The notes: a model not told the origin generated them from the sequence alone. 64,000 nucleotides of DNA from Arthrobacter endolithicus (GCF_026627425.1 NZ_JAPNLH010000013.1:55294-119293); one strand, 5' to 3'; positions 33,625 to 43,398 are shown, numbered from the stretch's first letter. Numbers and translations: made by a program.

Positions 33625-36357
33625 CTAATAGGATTGCAGCCCGGCGACGAATCCGAGCTCGGATCGTCCGCTAATGCCGAGTTTGGCGTAGCTGCGGTAC
33701 AGATGGCCTTCGACTGTGCGCACGGACGAATGTAACTTTTCGGCTATTTGCCGGTCGGTTAGACCTTCGAGGGCCAAAGAAGTGATTATCTGTTCCCGGC
33801 GAGTCAGGATTCGTTGGCTGTTCGCCACGTTCGGCGACCACCCCTCCGGATACCCCAGCTCGGTCATGCAGGCCTTCAGCCCAGTCTGCGCCCAGCCAGT
33901 TTTCGGGGTATCTCCGTCGCGTCTGGACAATCGGGCTGCCGTGCCGAAGCATTCGGCGGCCAAGGGCGTCAGCCCGATGGCGCGCAGCGTTTCTGCGGCG
34001 CGGATGAAGTCAGCAGCACCGCCGCCGTCGAGCGCCTGCCCGTAAGCCAGCAGAGCGGCCGCCCACGGCCCCTCACAGCCCGCAGCAACCGCGCAAAAGC
34101 GTGACAATCGGGATCTGTCATTGAGGCTTAAACACAGGAAGAGTGCGTGCAGCTCGACGGCCTTGGTTGCCTCGGCGGACAGCCGTTCCGCTAGTTCATG
34201 CAGTTGGCCAAGCCCGACCCCGTCATGGCTGCAGTGCTCCTTCCCCGCCGCCACAAATGCCTCGGCGTACCAGCGCGTGAGCATTGATCCACCCTGCTTC
34301 GCCGCCTCGAAGTCACCTAGAAAGTCCCGCGCGGTATCCATCTGTCCCAGTGCCGCGGCAGCGAAGAAGGCCATAGCTGCGGCGAGCTGAAAGAGCTGTT
34401 GCGGATCGTTGTTGCGGAGTACTTCCACTCCGGGGAGCACAAGGGCCAGGGCCTGCGCAGGGCGTTGCTGCCGTAGGAGGAGAAAACACTTGGCAACGTA
34501 GAACCCGCCGCCAAATGGGATCAGCCCAAGCCCGGAGTCCACAACAAAGCTCTCCAGAGCGGCGTCCACACCCTTCCAATCACCGGCTTCGAGCAGGCAA
34601 AATACGAGCCGCAACGAGATGATCTCGGCGAAAAAATAGACCTGCTCAGATTTCCCCGAAAAGAGTCCGTCTGCCCGCTCCAGCAGGATGCGCGCCTGCA
34701 GAGGCAGCCCGCGGGCGCACAGCCATTCGGCCCGCACGACCAGGATGAACACTTCTGTCTCCGGCGTCCGTAACTGCGCAGGTGTTACCTGCTCCTTCAA
34801 GGCCAGCAGCTTATCGCCCAGAGCGCTGAAGTCTCCCTGGGCGGACAACGCCATCAGCTCGAGCAGAGTGCTAACGTCCTCAATTTCCTGCAGGATCTGT
34901 GCCGACTCTTCCGGATGGGCAGCCGCAACTCGTTTCCCTGCGAGCCGCAGCCGGTCGGCATCAGCAAACAGGGATGCGGTCGGGTGCGCCAACGCCAAGC
35001 GGATGCTCCCCCACAAGAGGCTGCCGACGCGGAGATCTTCTACGGTGGACCCCATCGCGAAAACGGGCCCTAACAGGGCCTCGGCGGCGGCATAGTCCCC
35101 ACAGTTGTAGTGCGTACGGGCAATGATGGCTTGGGCCCGCTGCTGATGTTCCTTCCCGATAATCTGGGCCGCCGCCCGCCGCGCCAGAGCATTATCGAAG
35201 CGCTGGCTGGCCTCAGTTGCGGTACGGATCAGTAACCGATCCGGAACCGCCAGGCCACAATCCAGCGCCCAGCTCACCCGCCGCAACGCAGCTTCCGCGG
35301 CCACAGGTTCTTCGGCCAGCTCTGTCAGTAATTGCGCGCGGAGAACCAAACTCCGGGGCACCGATACCATGGTGCGGATCGCTTCGCCGAACAGGGGGGT
35401 CCAGAGCCGCAGGACCTGCTCGGCGTCGCCGGTAAGCCTAATCAGCTGGTGCTCAACCAATGCCTCAACGGCTGCTGTGCCACTGATAGCCAGCACCGCT
35501 TCACGGCTTACGGGCTCGGCGAGGGCAACCAACTGGAGGGCCTCACGTTCGGCTTCGGAGAGGCGCAAAAACCGGCGCCGCAAGGTATCCCTCAGCCCGG
35601 CCCCGCGGGGCGGGGAGCCGGCGAAAAGCCAAACGCCGTGTTGGGACACCAAGCTTCCCGATTCGCGGGATTCATCCAAAAGCACCTGCACCAACATGGG
35701 ATTTCCCTGCGATGTCCGCCACAGAATATCGCTGCTGCTGGCCGCCACTGGTCCGCCAAGCACCCCTTGGCACATCTGATTGACCTGATCGCGGCTCAGC
35801 GGCGGCAGCTCAAACCGCTCGGCGATTCCTTCATACCACAGCCTGGCCAGATCATGCGGCGGCCCGGGCTGCGGATGGGCGGTGATCAGGACTTTGGCCC
35901 AGCCGGCCGTGGCGAGTTCCCCAATGACTCTGGCGCTGCCTTCGTCGAGGTGATCAGCATCGTCGACAACGAGCAGCAGAGGCCGGGACCGGAGGTGGTG
36001 GACCTGTTCCAGATGTGTCCATAAGGTGCGCAGGATCGACACCGGCGAATTAGCTTCCTCGATCGGCAGGTCCGTCAGAAACGCTGCCAGGACGCCGAAA
36101 GGCACCCTGGCGAGCGATGCGGTCGCATGGACGGTCACCACGGACATGTCCGGCTGCAGTACCTTGGCGACCATGCGGCTGGTCACCGATTTTCCGAAAC
36201 CAGAATCGCCGAGGAGGAAGACGACACCCGTTCCGGTCGAGCGAAGAGCGTTGGCTGCACCGGCCACGATGCTCTCCCGGCCAATGAGAATCTTCGCGCT
36301 GGGCTCTGCGGGAACGGTCATTGGGCACATCCCAAAGACGGCAGCCCAGCACTCCAC
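33625..36357 (-). CDS. LAL-type LuxR-family transcriptional regulator 2
   Basis: A 910-residue paralogue with FLLGDSGFGKSVTSRM (Walker A, near 48-63), LLLVVDDADHLDEG (Walker B, near 128-141), a helical repeat middle and a C-terminal HTH (LTRREQIITSLALEGLTDRQ, then KLHSSVRTVEGHLYRSYAKL). The frame opens at GTG 36357, 9 bases after regulator 3 stops. ATG 36321 with GGGA upstream is an alternative that removes an odd Cys-rich leader (MECWAAVFGMCP). It is almost certainly co-transcribed with regulator 3. The inducing signal is unknown. Confidence 0.88.
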   Translation of the reverse strand: MECWAAVFGMCPMTVPAEPSAKILIGRESIVAGAANALRSTGTGVVFLLGDSGFGKSVTSRMVAKVLQPDMSVVTVHATASLARVPFGVLAAFLTDLPIEEANSPVSILRTLWTHLEQVHHLRSRPLLLVVDDADHLDEGSARVIGELATAGWAKVLITAHPQPGPPHDLARLWYEGIAERFELPPLSRDQVNQMCQGVLGGPVAASSSDILWRTSQGNPMLVQVLLDESRESGSLVSQHGVWLFAGSPPRGAGLRDTLRRRFLRLSEAEREALQLVALAEPVSREAVLAISGTAAVEALVEHQLIRLTGDAEQVLRLWTPLFGEAIRTMVSVPRSLVLRAQLLTELAEEPVAAEAALRRVSWALDCGLAVPDRLLIRTATEASQRFDNALARRAAAQIIGKEHQQRAQAIIARTHYNCGDYAAAEALLGPVFAMGSTVEDLRVGSLLWGSIRLALAHPTASLFADADRLRLAGKRVAAAHPEESAQILQEIEDVSTLLELMALSAQGDFSALGDKLLALKEQVTPAQLRTPETEVFILVVRAEWLCARGLPLQARILLERADGLFSGKSEQVYFFAEIISLRLVFCLLEAGDWKGVDAALESFVVDSGLGLIPFGGGFYVAKCFLLLRQQRPAQALALVLPGVEVLRNNDPQQLFQLAAAMAFFAAAALGQMDTARDFLGDFEAAKQGGSMLTRWYAEAFVAAGKEHCSHDGVGLGQLHELAERLSAEATKAVELHALFLCLSLNDRSRLSRFCAVAAGCEGPWAAALLAYGQALDGGGAADFIRAAETLRAIGLTPLAAECFGTAARLSRRDGDTPKTGWAQTGLKACMTELGYPEGWSPNVANSQRILTRREQIITSLALEGLTDRQIAEKLHSSVRTVEGHLYRSYAKLGISGRSELGFVAGLQSY

Positions 36358-36366
36358 CTTTTCCGG

Positions 36367-39093
36367 CTAGAGACGCCCAAGGAGGTCCCCCCGTGTCCTG
36401 ACGTCCAACTTCGAAAAAATTTGATACAGGTGTCCCTCCACGGTTCTGACGGAGACCTCCAGTGCCAGCGCGATATCCCTATTCGAGGCCCCTCCGCCGG
36501 CCAGGAGGGCGATTTCGCGTTCCCGGGCGGTCAGTGATAACGAACCGTCGGTTTGGACGACCGGATGCATGGGCAAGATCGCCTCGATGGCGTCCAGGCG
36601 ACTCTGGGCTGTCCGCAGAGTATTACGATTTCCACACCGGCGTGCCACCTCAACGGCGTGGGCAGTGAATTTCGCCACAGCCGCATCCAGCCGAAGGCTT
36701 TGAGCCAGGTCTGCGGCCTGTAGGAATGCAAGCGGATCTTTCGTCCGAGTCCCCCGCACAAAAAGGATCCCGATCTCGGCTAGAGTTCCCTGCCGACGCT
36801 GGGCTGTGTGTTCAATCAGCACCTCTACCCGTTCACTCCCCGCGACCGACGCTCCCATGAGGGCAATACCTGCGGGCACGACAAGCCCGCGTTCGATGTC
36901 GGCAACGGCAGTGTCAATCAGTGTTACCGCGGCGTTTGAATCTCCGGTCCACAGTCTGGCCATCAGGGCACAGTTTCCAGCCAGCGAGTGTGCCAACCAC
37001 GAAAAGGGTCCCGTGCAGGTACTCATCCGGGCAAGGTATTTCAGTACACGTTCTCTGTCGCCGAGCTGGGCGTAGGCGTAGGCAGCCACCGCGTAGGCAA
37101 CATAAAGGTGGCCGTTCGAGGAGCGTAATTCCAGTTGCGCCACCGCCCCCAACAGGGGCGCCAACGCCTCAGTTGCGCGACCGGCGTACGCCAGCACCAG
37201 ACCCATCGCGAGTTCCGCCTGTCCCCCTTGGTTTTGCAGCTTCGCCGTCGGTCCAGACATGCCATTGACGAGCAGGCTGACGCATTCCTCCCACCTACCC
37301 AGATAGAACAAGGACAGAAATTCGCGCCGCGCGTGCTGGACACGACATGCCTCCGCACTACCTAGACCGCCGAGCTGCGGGGAGATCTCATCGATGAGGG
37401 CGGCAGCGTCCAGCTCCCGCCCGGTCAGCGCCCACGACTCGCTAAGAAGACTTCCCGCGGCAAGCCGGAACGCAGTATCGTCCGTGTCCGAACGATAAAT
37501 CTCCTCCAGCCTGGGTGCTATCGCCGCATACTCACCTTGGAATACCGCAACGTCGAATTTCACCAGCTCCAGCCGGTGTGCGCCCCGTTCCAACTCCGTC
37601 AGGATCCGGGGAACCGCGGTCGCACGCAGGGCGGATATTCTCGCCGTTGCAGTTTCCACGACTGTTAGAACGTCGGCTGGACCATTGCTCATCGGCAGCA
37701 GTGCCTCACACAGGGCCACGACGTAGTCGATGTATTCAAGCGGGCCCAGCAGCTCAATCTGCCGCGCTGACACGTCCCGGACCTCCCGCAGCGCAGATGA
37801 CGCATCTAAAAGCAGCAGATGTGCGGCAGCCTTGACTACCTGGCCCGCAACCCACAACGGGTCCAGTCGAGGGATATTTGTCGCAGCACGCAGGGCGAAG
37901 TGCGGATCGTAAAGCTGAATTGCGATCCGGGCCGAGGATAATGCTGCGACCGGCTCCAGCACAGCCCCGCAATCCTGGGTCCACGACGCGTGGGCGAGAA
38001 TATCGTCCACACTCATCACCGACGTATCGGCTTTGAGGACACGGACCATCCGAGCGTGCAACTCCCGGCTCCGGCCTGCAGGAACCCACCGCCGGACAAT
38101 ATCGGCTGCATAGTGTTCACGTAACGCAATCCATTGCTGCGTCGAGCCCTCAACGCTGATTAGGCCATCGTCCTCCATGGATGAAAGCTCGGCGGCTCCG
38201 AACATATCCACTGCCACCTTCAGCGGTAACCGTCGCGCCAGTGCGAGGACTTCCAGAACTTCCCGAGTCGCTTCGTCGGCACCGGCCCACGTGGTTTTAA
38301 ACAGGTCCTCTACACTGTCTCCATATGTGGGCAGTTCCTTGAGAACCCAGGTCTCCTCCCGCAGGATCAGGTTTCCGGTACGTTCTTGCTCGGAGGTCAA
38401 CGCATGCAGGATGCGCGCATTCCCCCGCGACAGTGAATGCAGCACGGCCACCGTACCGGAGCTGACGTTATTGCCCAATGTTCCGTGCAGAACCGTCTTC
38501 GTCTGCGCCAACGTGAAGGGATCAAGGTCGATTTGCACGAGTTCGCCGGTGTCCAGAAAATAGAGCAGGTCCGCTGGGACCAGGCCAGTGTCGCGGGTTA
38601 GTACGATGAGGCGGACCGTCCCCGAGGCCAGCAAGTGAAGAACGACGGCAATGCTCAGTTCATCCATGAACTGAACGTTATCGAGGACGAGAAAAACTCG
38701 CTTACCCCCGGCGTCTTCATCAATAGCGGCGGCGATGCCGGCGATGACGGACCGTGGGTTATCTAGAGCATGCAGCGGCACACGTGCCAGCATGAAGCCC
38801 AAATATCCGTACGGCAGATCCTTGCTGAAGCGCTCTCCACGTAAGTACACCTGGTGGACATCACCGGAGAAGCCGAGGCAGGCACGGGCGAATGCGGACT
38901 TGCCGGCGCCGGCGTCGCCCGTGACAAGCACTCCAAGTTTATCGCTGTCGGCCAGAGTCTGCCGCACGACGTTGATCTCCGCTTCGCGGGCCGTCCTAAG
39001 GGCCCTGCCGCGTTCTAGGACGTCATGCACCTTTGGGCGTAAGCCCCCTACTCCGGTGTCACCGGAAACGGAAACTTCTCTCCACAACTGCAT
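36367..39093 (-). CDS. LAL-type LuxR-family transcriptional regulator 3
   Basis: ATG 39093 with GGGGGG 7 bases upstream is preferred to TTG 39108 (908 residues). VLVTGDAGAGKSAFARA gives Walker A near 55-65, and RVFLVLDNVQFMDE Walker B. A TPR-like helical region fills the middle. The C-terminal HTH is LTAREREIALLAGGGASNRD, then VSVRTVEGHLYQIFSKL. It is the first gene of the regulator group. The three proteins share the HTH recognition-helix core (VRTVEGHLY), so they may read similar operators. Their place between the two polysaccharide loci suggests control of one or both, which is inference. Confidence 0.88.
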   Translation of the reverse strand: MQLWREVSVSGDTGVGGLRPKVHDVLERGRALRTAREAEINVVRQTLADSDKLGVLVTGDAGAGKSAFARACLGFSGDVHQVYLRGERFSKDLPYGYLGFMLARVPLHALDNPRSVIAGIAAAIDEDAGGKRVFLVLDNVQFMDELSIAVVLHLLASGTVRLIVLTRDTGLVPADLLYFLDTGELVQIDLDPFTLAQTKTVLHGTLGNNVSSGTVAVLHSLSRGNARILHALTSEQERTGNLILREETWVLKELPTYGDSVEDLFKTTWAGADEATREVLEVLALARRLPLKVAVDMFGAAELSSMEDDGLISVEGSTQQWIALREHYAADIVRRWVPAGRSRELHARMVRVLKADTSVMSVDDILAHASWTQDCGAVLEPVAALSSARIAIQLYDPHFALRAATNIPRLDPLWVAGQVVKAAAHLLLLDASSALREVRDVSARQIELLGPLEYIDYVVALCEALLPMSNGPADVLTVVETATARISALRATAVPRILTELERGAHRLELVKFDVAVFQGEYAAIAPRLEEIYRSDTDDTAFRLAAGSLLSESWALTGRELDAAALIDEISPQLGGLGSAEACRVQHARREFLSLFYLGRWEECVSLLVNGMSGPTAKLQNQGGQAELAMGLVLAYAGRATEALAPLLGAVAQLELRSSNGHLYVAYAVAAYAYAQLGDRERVLKYLARMSTCTGPFSWLAHSLAGNCALMARLWTGDSNAAVTLIDTAVADIERGLVVPAGIALMGASVAGSERVEVLIEHTAQRRQGTLAEIGILFVRGTRTKDPLAFLQAADLAQSLRLDAAVAKFTAHAVEVARRCGNRNTLRTAQSRLDAIEAILPMHPVVQTDGSLSLTAREREIALLAGGGASNRDIALALEVSVRTVEGHLYQIFSKLDVRTRGDLLGRL

Positions 39094-39261
39094 GCACGTG
39101 CCCCCCAAACTCTCACAAGAGCCCCGCGGGTCTGGCCGACTCCGCGCTTGTTGGAAGACTACCCCGCCACAGGAGCCTTAAACCAGAGAGTGAGTTGAAT
39201 AAAGAGACACGAAACAACGTATCACACGCCATGACAAATATTACGCCTAGGCTGACCGTTT

Positions 39262-39487
39262 TTACTTGGCCGTAATGTCCGCTGTGGGGCTCAACCACGC
39301 TCCCGCGCGGTGTGAGGAGAAGTCCTCTAAGACGTGGGTTGCTGCGTCCGAGCGGCTCGGCGCCCGACCGACACCCACGCGAAAACGGTAGTAATCCTGG
39401 CTGCCCAGTGAGCTGGAGATACCGCGGAGCCCGTTGTGGACGCCTTCTCGCAACTTTTCAAGTTGAACCATACCAACGGGAGCTAGG
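39262..39487 (-). pseudogene. pth: Peptidyl-tRNA hydrolase C-terminal fragment
   Basis: The frame reads [20 protein letters not shown] followed by VGVGRAPSR and VLEDFSS, a close match to the middle and C-terminal part of bacterial Pth (HNGLRSI, GTxDYxRxRxGxGRPPGR, VLxDFS). The upstream GGG(D/E)GG-H loop is shortened and everything N-terminal, including the catalytic His, is missing. The fragment ends about 45 bases from the left end of the IS21 element. It is a non-functional relic, not the cell's working pth. Confidence 0.7.
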
Positions 39488-39681
39488 CGGCTCCGGTTGT
39501 GGTGGTTTTCATTGGTCGGTTAGTTGAATATTGGCTTCCGAGGGGCCACGTGTGGTGCGGGTCGGAGCCACCTCCATAAACCACGGATCGTGTCGTTCAG
39601 CGCCACGATTGGTGTGGTTGAGAGCCACCTGAAAAGCTCCTCCCACCATGTGATGGCCACGTGGTGGAAGGAGTACGGGTA

Positions 39682-41232
39682 ATGGTACGGAAGATCAAGG
39701 CGAAACTTGTCTTGCAGTTACGAAATCAGGGGTTGTCGGGCAGGGCGATGGCCTCGGCGCAGGGCATCGCCCGCAATAGCGTCCAGGCAGTGCTTGATTC
39801 GGCGGACCGCCTCGGCCTCGGCTGGGATGACGTCGAGGAAATGCCGGAGGCCGAGGTGTATGCGGCGTTGTTTCCGGGCCGCGGGGTGCACGAGAGCGTG
39901 TTCGCGCAGCCAGACTGGGTCCGAATTCACACCGAGCTGGCCCGGGTCGGGGTGACGTTGAAGCTCCTCCATCAGGAGTATGTTGACGCGACTTCAAAGG
40001 CGCAGGCAACGATGAGTTATGACCGGTTCTGCCGGCTTTATGGCGACTACGCCGCGGTGTCGGGGGCGACGTCGCGGGTCGGGCATAAAGCTGGCCGCAG
40101 TATCGAGGTCGACTGGTCCGGGCCCACGATGCAGCTGCTGGATCCGGCCACGGGCGAGATGTCGAAGGTGTACTTGTTCGTCGCCTGCCTGCCCTTCAGC
40201 CGGTATGCGTTCGTGGAAGCCTGCCTGGATATGCGGCAGGAGTCGTGGCTGCGCGCCCACACCTCGATGTTCACCTTCTTCGGCGCCAGCGTCCCGCGCC
40301 TGGTGCCAGACAACCTGAAGACCGGGGTCATCTCCCACCCGAAGGAGGGCGAAGTCGTCCTCAATGACGCTTACCGGGAGATGGCGGCGCACTACTCGGC
40401 CGCCGTACTCCCCGGCAGAGTGAGACACCCTCGAGACAAGAGCAGTGCCGAGAACACGGTCTCCCACGTCGCGACCTGGGTCATCGCGGGCTTGCGGCAT
40501 GAGCAGTTTACGTCGCTGCCGCAGTTGCTCACCCGGATTTATGAACAGATCGATTCCTATAATCGGCAGCCATTCCAGAAACGCGACGGGTCCAGGCTGA
40601 GCGTGTTCACCACGGAGGAGAAACCGTTGCTGCAACCGCTTCCGGCGGCGCCGTTCGAGATCAGCTCGTGGTCCTACAAGCGAAAGGTGAACAAGAACGC
40701 TCACGTGGTTTGGGCGAGGAACTTCTACTCCGTTCCTTTCAGCCACATCGGCGCCCTGGTGGACCTTCGCGTCACCGAGACGATGCTGGAGGTCTATCGG
40801 GGTGATGAGCGCCTGACCAGCCACCTGCTGCTGCCAGCGAGCACAACGAACCAGTATCAGACGAACGCCGCCGACCTGCCAGAAGGCCGCAGCTTCCTGG
40901 CCTGGGATCGGGCCCGGATCGAGGAGTGGGCGGCACGGATGGGACCGGCGACCGTCACGGTGATCGGGAAGATCTTCGAGACCGTATTCATCGACGAGGC
41001 CGGCTTCGACGCGGCGCTGGCCGTGTTGCGCCTCTCGCGCCGGTTCCCTCCGGCCCGACTCGAAGCAGCCTGTCAGCTCGCGCTGCGGGGCCAGGTCCGC
41101 TCTCCGCGCTACGCCCATTTGCGACCGATCCTCGACACTGGGCAGGACAAAACCGGACACACCTCCGAACCGGAACCGGATGATGGCGGCTATGTCCGCG
41201 GCGGCGCCTACTACGCCGGAGGCCCCCGATGA
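39682..41232 (+). CDS. istA: IS21-family transposase IstA
   Basis: ATG 39682 with GGAG 8 bases upstream is preferred to GTG 39661. The 516-residue protein has an N-terminal HTH region (QLRNQGLSGRAMASAQGIAR), then an rve-type DDE core: IEVDWSGPT (first Asp), VPDNLKTGV (second Asp) and SSAENTVSHVATWV (Glu). A C-terminal Mu-transposase-like beta domain follows. Length is as expected and no disruption is visible. istB overlaps its stop by 4 bases. Confidence 0.93.
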   Translation: MVRKIKAKLVLQLRNQGLSGRAMASAQGIARNSVQAVLDSADRLGLGWDDVEEMPEAEVYAALFPGRGVHESVFAQPDWVRIHTELARVGVTLKLLHQEYVDATSKAQATMSYDRFCRLYGDYAAVSGATSRVGHKAGRSIEVDWSGPTMQLLDPATGEMSKVYLFVACLPFSRYAFVEACLDMRQESWLRAHTSMFTFFGASVPRLVPDNLKTGVISHPKEGEVVLNDAYREMAAHYSAAVLPGRVRHPRDKSSAENTVSHVATWVIAGLRHEQFTSLPQLLTRIYEQIDSYNRQPFQKRDGSRLSVFTTEEKPLLQPLPAAPFEISSWSYKRKVNKNAHVVWARNFYSVPFSHIGALVDLRVTETMLEVYRGDERLTSHLLLPASTTNQYQTNAADLPEGRSFLAWDRARIEEWAARMGPATVTVIGKIFETVFIDEAGFDAALAVLRLSRRFPPARLEAACQLALRGQVRSPRYAHLRPILDTGQDKTGHTSEPEPDDGGYVRGGAYYAGGPR

Positions 41233-41978
41233 GCGCGCTGGATGGAGAGACCAAACGCAAGCTCCGCGAGATGAACGCTGGCGAGCTGCTGGAGGCGATC
41301 GATACCCAGGACGAGACCTTGTCGATCAGTTTGACGTTCGAGGAGCGGGTCCGGCTGGTAGTCGATGACGCCTACTCGACCTTCATGCATTCCAAGGTTG
41401 AAGGGTTGATCCGGCGGGCGGGGCTGCGTTATCCGAACGCGGATTTGCGCCGCATCGACCTGCTCGACGAGCGCGGCCTGAACCGGCAAGTGCTGACCCA
41501 GCTCGGCACCTGCTCGTTCGTGGCCCGGCAGCAGAACGTCGTCTTCCAGGGGTTCACCGGGTCGGGGAAGTCGTATCTGGGATGCGCGATTGGTAAACGC
41601 GCCTGCGAACACCGAATCCGGGCCCACTACGTCCGCATGCCCGACCTCGAGGAAGCCTGGGTCGCCGCCCAGGACACCACCGGCGGCGCCGGCAAGTTCC
41701 TGCGGAAGTATGCAGCATTCACGTTGCTCGTGATCGACGAGTGGTTGCTGGACCGGCCGACGGAATCGATGCGGACCATGCTGCTGGAGTTGATGGAGCG
41801 CCGTTACGGCGAAACGTCGACGGTGTTCTGCACCCAGTATTCGCAGAAAGACTGGCACCAGCGGCTCGGCTCCGGTGTTCACGCCGACGCGATCATGGAC
41901 CGGATCATCCACAACACGATCTGGGTTGAGACCGGCACCTACAACATGAGGGAGCAGACCGCCCTCACCAGCGCTTAA
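41229..41978 (+). CDS. istB: IS21-family helper ATPase IstB
   Basis: The 249-residue AAA+ protein has GFTGSGKSYLGCAIG (Walker A near 100-115), LLVIDEWLLDRP (Walker B near 167-178) and an ERRYGETSTVFCTQYS sensor region. IstB assembles on target DNA and stimulates IstA. The ATG overlaps the istA stop (ATGA). It appears complete, so the element could be active. Confidence 0.93.
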   Translation: MSALDGETKRKLREMNAGELLEAIDTQDETLSISLTFEERVRLVVDDAYSTFMHSKVEGLIRRAGLRYPNADLRRIDLLDERGLNRQVLTQLGTCSFVARQQNVVFQGFTGSGKSYLGCAIGKRACEHRIRAHYVRMPDLEEAWVAAQDTTGGAGKFLRKYAAFTLLVIDEWLLDRPTESMRTMLLELMERRYGETSTVFCTQYSQKDWHQRLGSGVHADAIMDRIIHNTIWVETGTYNMREQTALTSA

Positions 41979-42086
41979 CGATCGGGCCGAGGGCCAGTGG
42001 CTCCCAACCACACCACCACTGGCTCTCTTCCGCACGATCGCTGGCTCTGAACCGCACGATCGGGTGGCTCTCAAGGCATCAAATAC

Positions 42087-42368
42087 TCAGTTAATCAACG
42101 CTTCGTCGTGTAGTGCGAGGATTTTCGGGCCAGTGTTGGTGGTGTAGCGTTCAGGGATTCTGGCACGGGCTGCAGCCAGCGTTGCCGAGCGTTCCTTGGC
42201 TATGTCGGTGGCGTAGCCAAAGTGGACATGCGCAGGGGTGTGAAAGCCGATCCCGGAGTGCTGGTGGGTGTGGTTGCACCATTCCACGAAGCCGCTGATG
42301 AAGGTTGATGCGTCGTGGACGGAGGCGACGCGCGGGAAGTCCGGCCCGTATTTTAGGGTCTTGAACAG
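42087..42368 (-). pseudogene. IS3-family transposase (OrfB) C-terminal fragment
   Basis: The minus frame from about 42368 reads FKTLKYGPDFP, then FISGFVEWCNHTHQHSGIGF and HTPAHVHFG, the standard end of an IS3 orfB rve domain with the last catalytic region. The N-terminal two thirds, including the DD residues, are missing. The break coincides with the GATTATGCCGAG repeat at 42370, indicating that another element joined there. Confidence 0.8.
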
Positions 42369-42369
42369 C

Positions 42370-42465
42370 GATTATGCCGAGCCGGTGATTATGCCGAGTA
42401 TAAGCCCTTCTGCTCGTGTTAGTGCTGGTCAGGGGCTGCCGCGGCTTGAATTGCTCGGCATAATC
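42370..42465. repeat. GATTATGCCGAG direct and inverted repeats (element end)
   Basis: GATTATGCCGAG occurs at 42370-42381 and again at 42387-42398 (directly repeated, 17-base period), and its reverse complement CTCGGCATAATC occurs at 42454-42465. These lie between the IS3 fragment and the recombinase pseudogene and look like the end of a recombinase-encoding element. Confidence 0.75.
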
Positions 42466-42520
42466 ACGTGTTCGTTTGATGCCTGCTCTGTACGGGATTG
42501 TCGTTCAGAGGAGGCAGAGA

Positions 42521-43145
42521 TGACGAAGCGAATGTCGGCAGGAGATGTTGGTCCGCTTTCGATGTGTGCGGAAGGATTCCGGGAGGATCTGGAAGGCAGG
42601 GGCTATACACCGGACTCGGCTCGCTGAAGGCTGAGGCAATACGCAGCGCTGGATCCTTGGTTGCGGGAGCAGCATCTGGCCGCCTGCGATCTCGATGCCG
42701 CCTGCGTGGAACGGTTGGTCACGGCTCGACGGGCAAGGGGTTGAAGACGTTTATAGCGGTGGTCAATTTTGCGCTTCTGCTCGCGTATTTGCACGCGATC
42801 GGCGTGGTGCCTGAGGCCCGTGCACCTGTTGATCAGTTCTTACGGATTCTGGAGCAGTATCGCAGCTATCTGGTCACCGAGCGCGGTCTTGCCGAGAGCT
42901 CGATACCAGTGACCTTCCATGTTGCTGAAAGTCTCTGCAGGACGTTGGATCATCGGCTCGAGGAGCACTCGCCTGCCGAGGTCAGCGCGTATGTCGCGGC
43001 ACTCTCGGCACGTTCCAGTGCCGGGTGGTCCAAGAAGACGGTGAGCGCGTTGGTCTCGTTTCTGCGTTTCCTCGACGTCACGGGCATCACCGCCGAACTG
43101 CTCGTTGCGGCCTTGCCGAAGCTCGCGGGCGTGGCCTCGCCGTAA
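42521..43145 (+). pseudogene. Tyrosine recombinase, N-terminal part, broken by stop and frameshift
   Basis: ATG 42521, with GAGGAGG-like sequence upstream, begins MTKRMSAGDVGPLSMCAEGF and continues to TPDSAR, where TGA interrupts at about 42626. The same frame continues RLRQYAALDPWLREQHLAAC to about 42740, and a shifted frame then carries on with PVDQFLRILEQYRSYLVTER and LAESSIPVTF to a stop at 43145. This is the SAM-like core-binding domain of integrase-type recombinases found in multi-recombinase elements of actinobacteria. The catalytic domain is absent, so it is inactive. Confidence 0.7.
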
Positions 43146-43313
43146 TCCGATGAGCATCAGGACTAGGCTGTCAAGGGGCTCGGGCAACACAATGGATTCA
43201 CCGCCGAGGCGGATCCGCACGTCGCTTCCGGCGACGTCGATATGGTCGAGAGTGAGCCGACTAATCTTGGCCGCGAATCGACGGATTCCAAAGCGATGAC
43301 GATATCCCCTCAT
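43128..43313 (-). pseudogene. Recombinase fragment in inverted orientation
   Basis: On the minus strand the frame reads RRFAAKISRLTLDHIDVAGS followed by VRIRLGGESIVLPEPLDSLV, resembling the region after the catalytic core of Tn554-like tyrosine recombinases (RLTLDDV..VRLRLG..PVVLPEPL). It runs head-on into the plus-strand recombinase pseudogene at about 43130-43145, which implies an inversion or two independent insertions. Confidence 0.55.
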
Positions 43314-43350
43314 CGATTAAGTCATCTTATTGATTCCTAATTGTCCCCCG

Positions 43351-43375
43351 GTCCGCCACCCTGGCGATGGCGGAC
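43351..43375. terminator. Hairpin downstream of GT39 gene
   Basis: GTCCGCCA (43351-43358) and TGGCGGAC (43368-43375) form an 8-bp perfect stem 24 bases beyond the stop of the minus-strand GT39 gene. A weak or moderate terminator. Confidence 0.5.
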
Positions 43376-43398
43376 TCTTCCACGGTTTAGCAGCCTGC

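Larger units (their letters stand above)
39531..42081 (+). mobile_element. IS21-family insertion sequence
   Basis: An apparently intact element with istA and istB. Upstream of istA and downstream of istB are several related ~20-base repeats built on GGCTCTxAACCxCAC, inverted between the two ends, as in the multiple terminal repeats of IS21 elements. I place the tips at the T before TGGCTTCC (39531-39532) on the left and at ...GGCATCA (42081) on the right. AATA flanks both sides, a possible 4-base target duplication. Tip positions are estimates. Confidence 0.75.

Noticed and set aside
39994..41160. 388-codon minus-strand frame across istA
   Set aside because: Antisense to a clear IS21 transposase with intact DDE residues.
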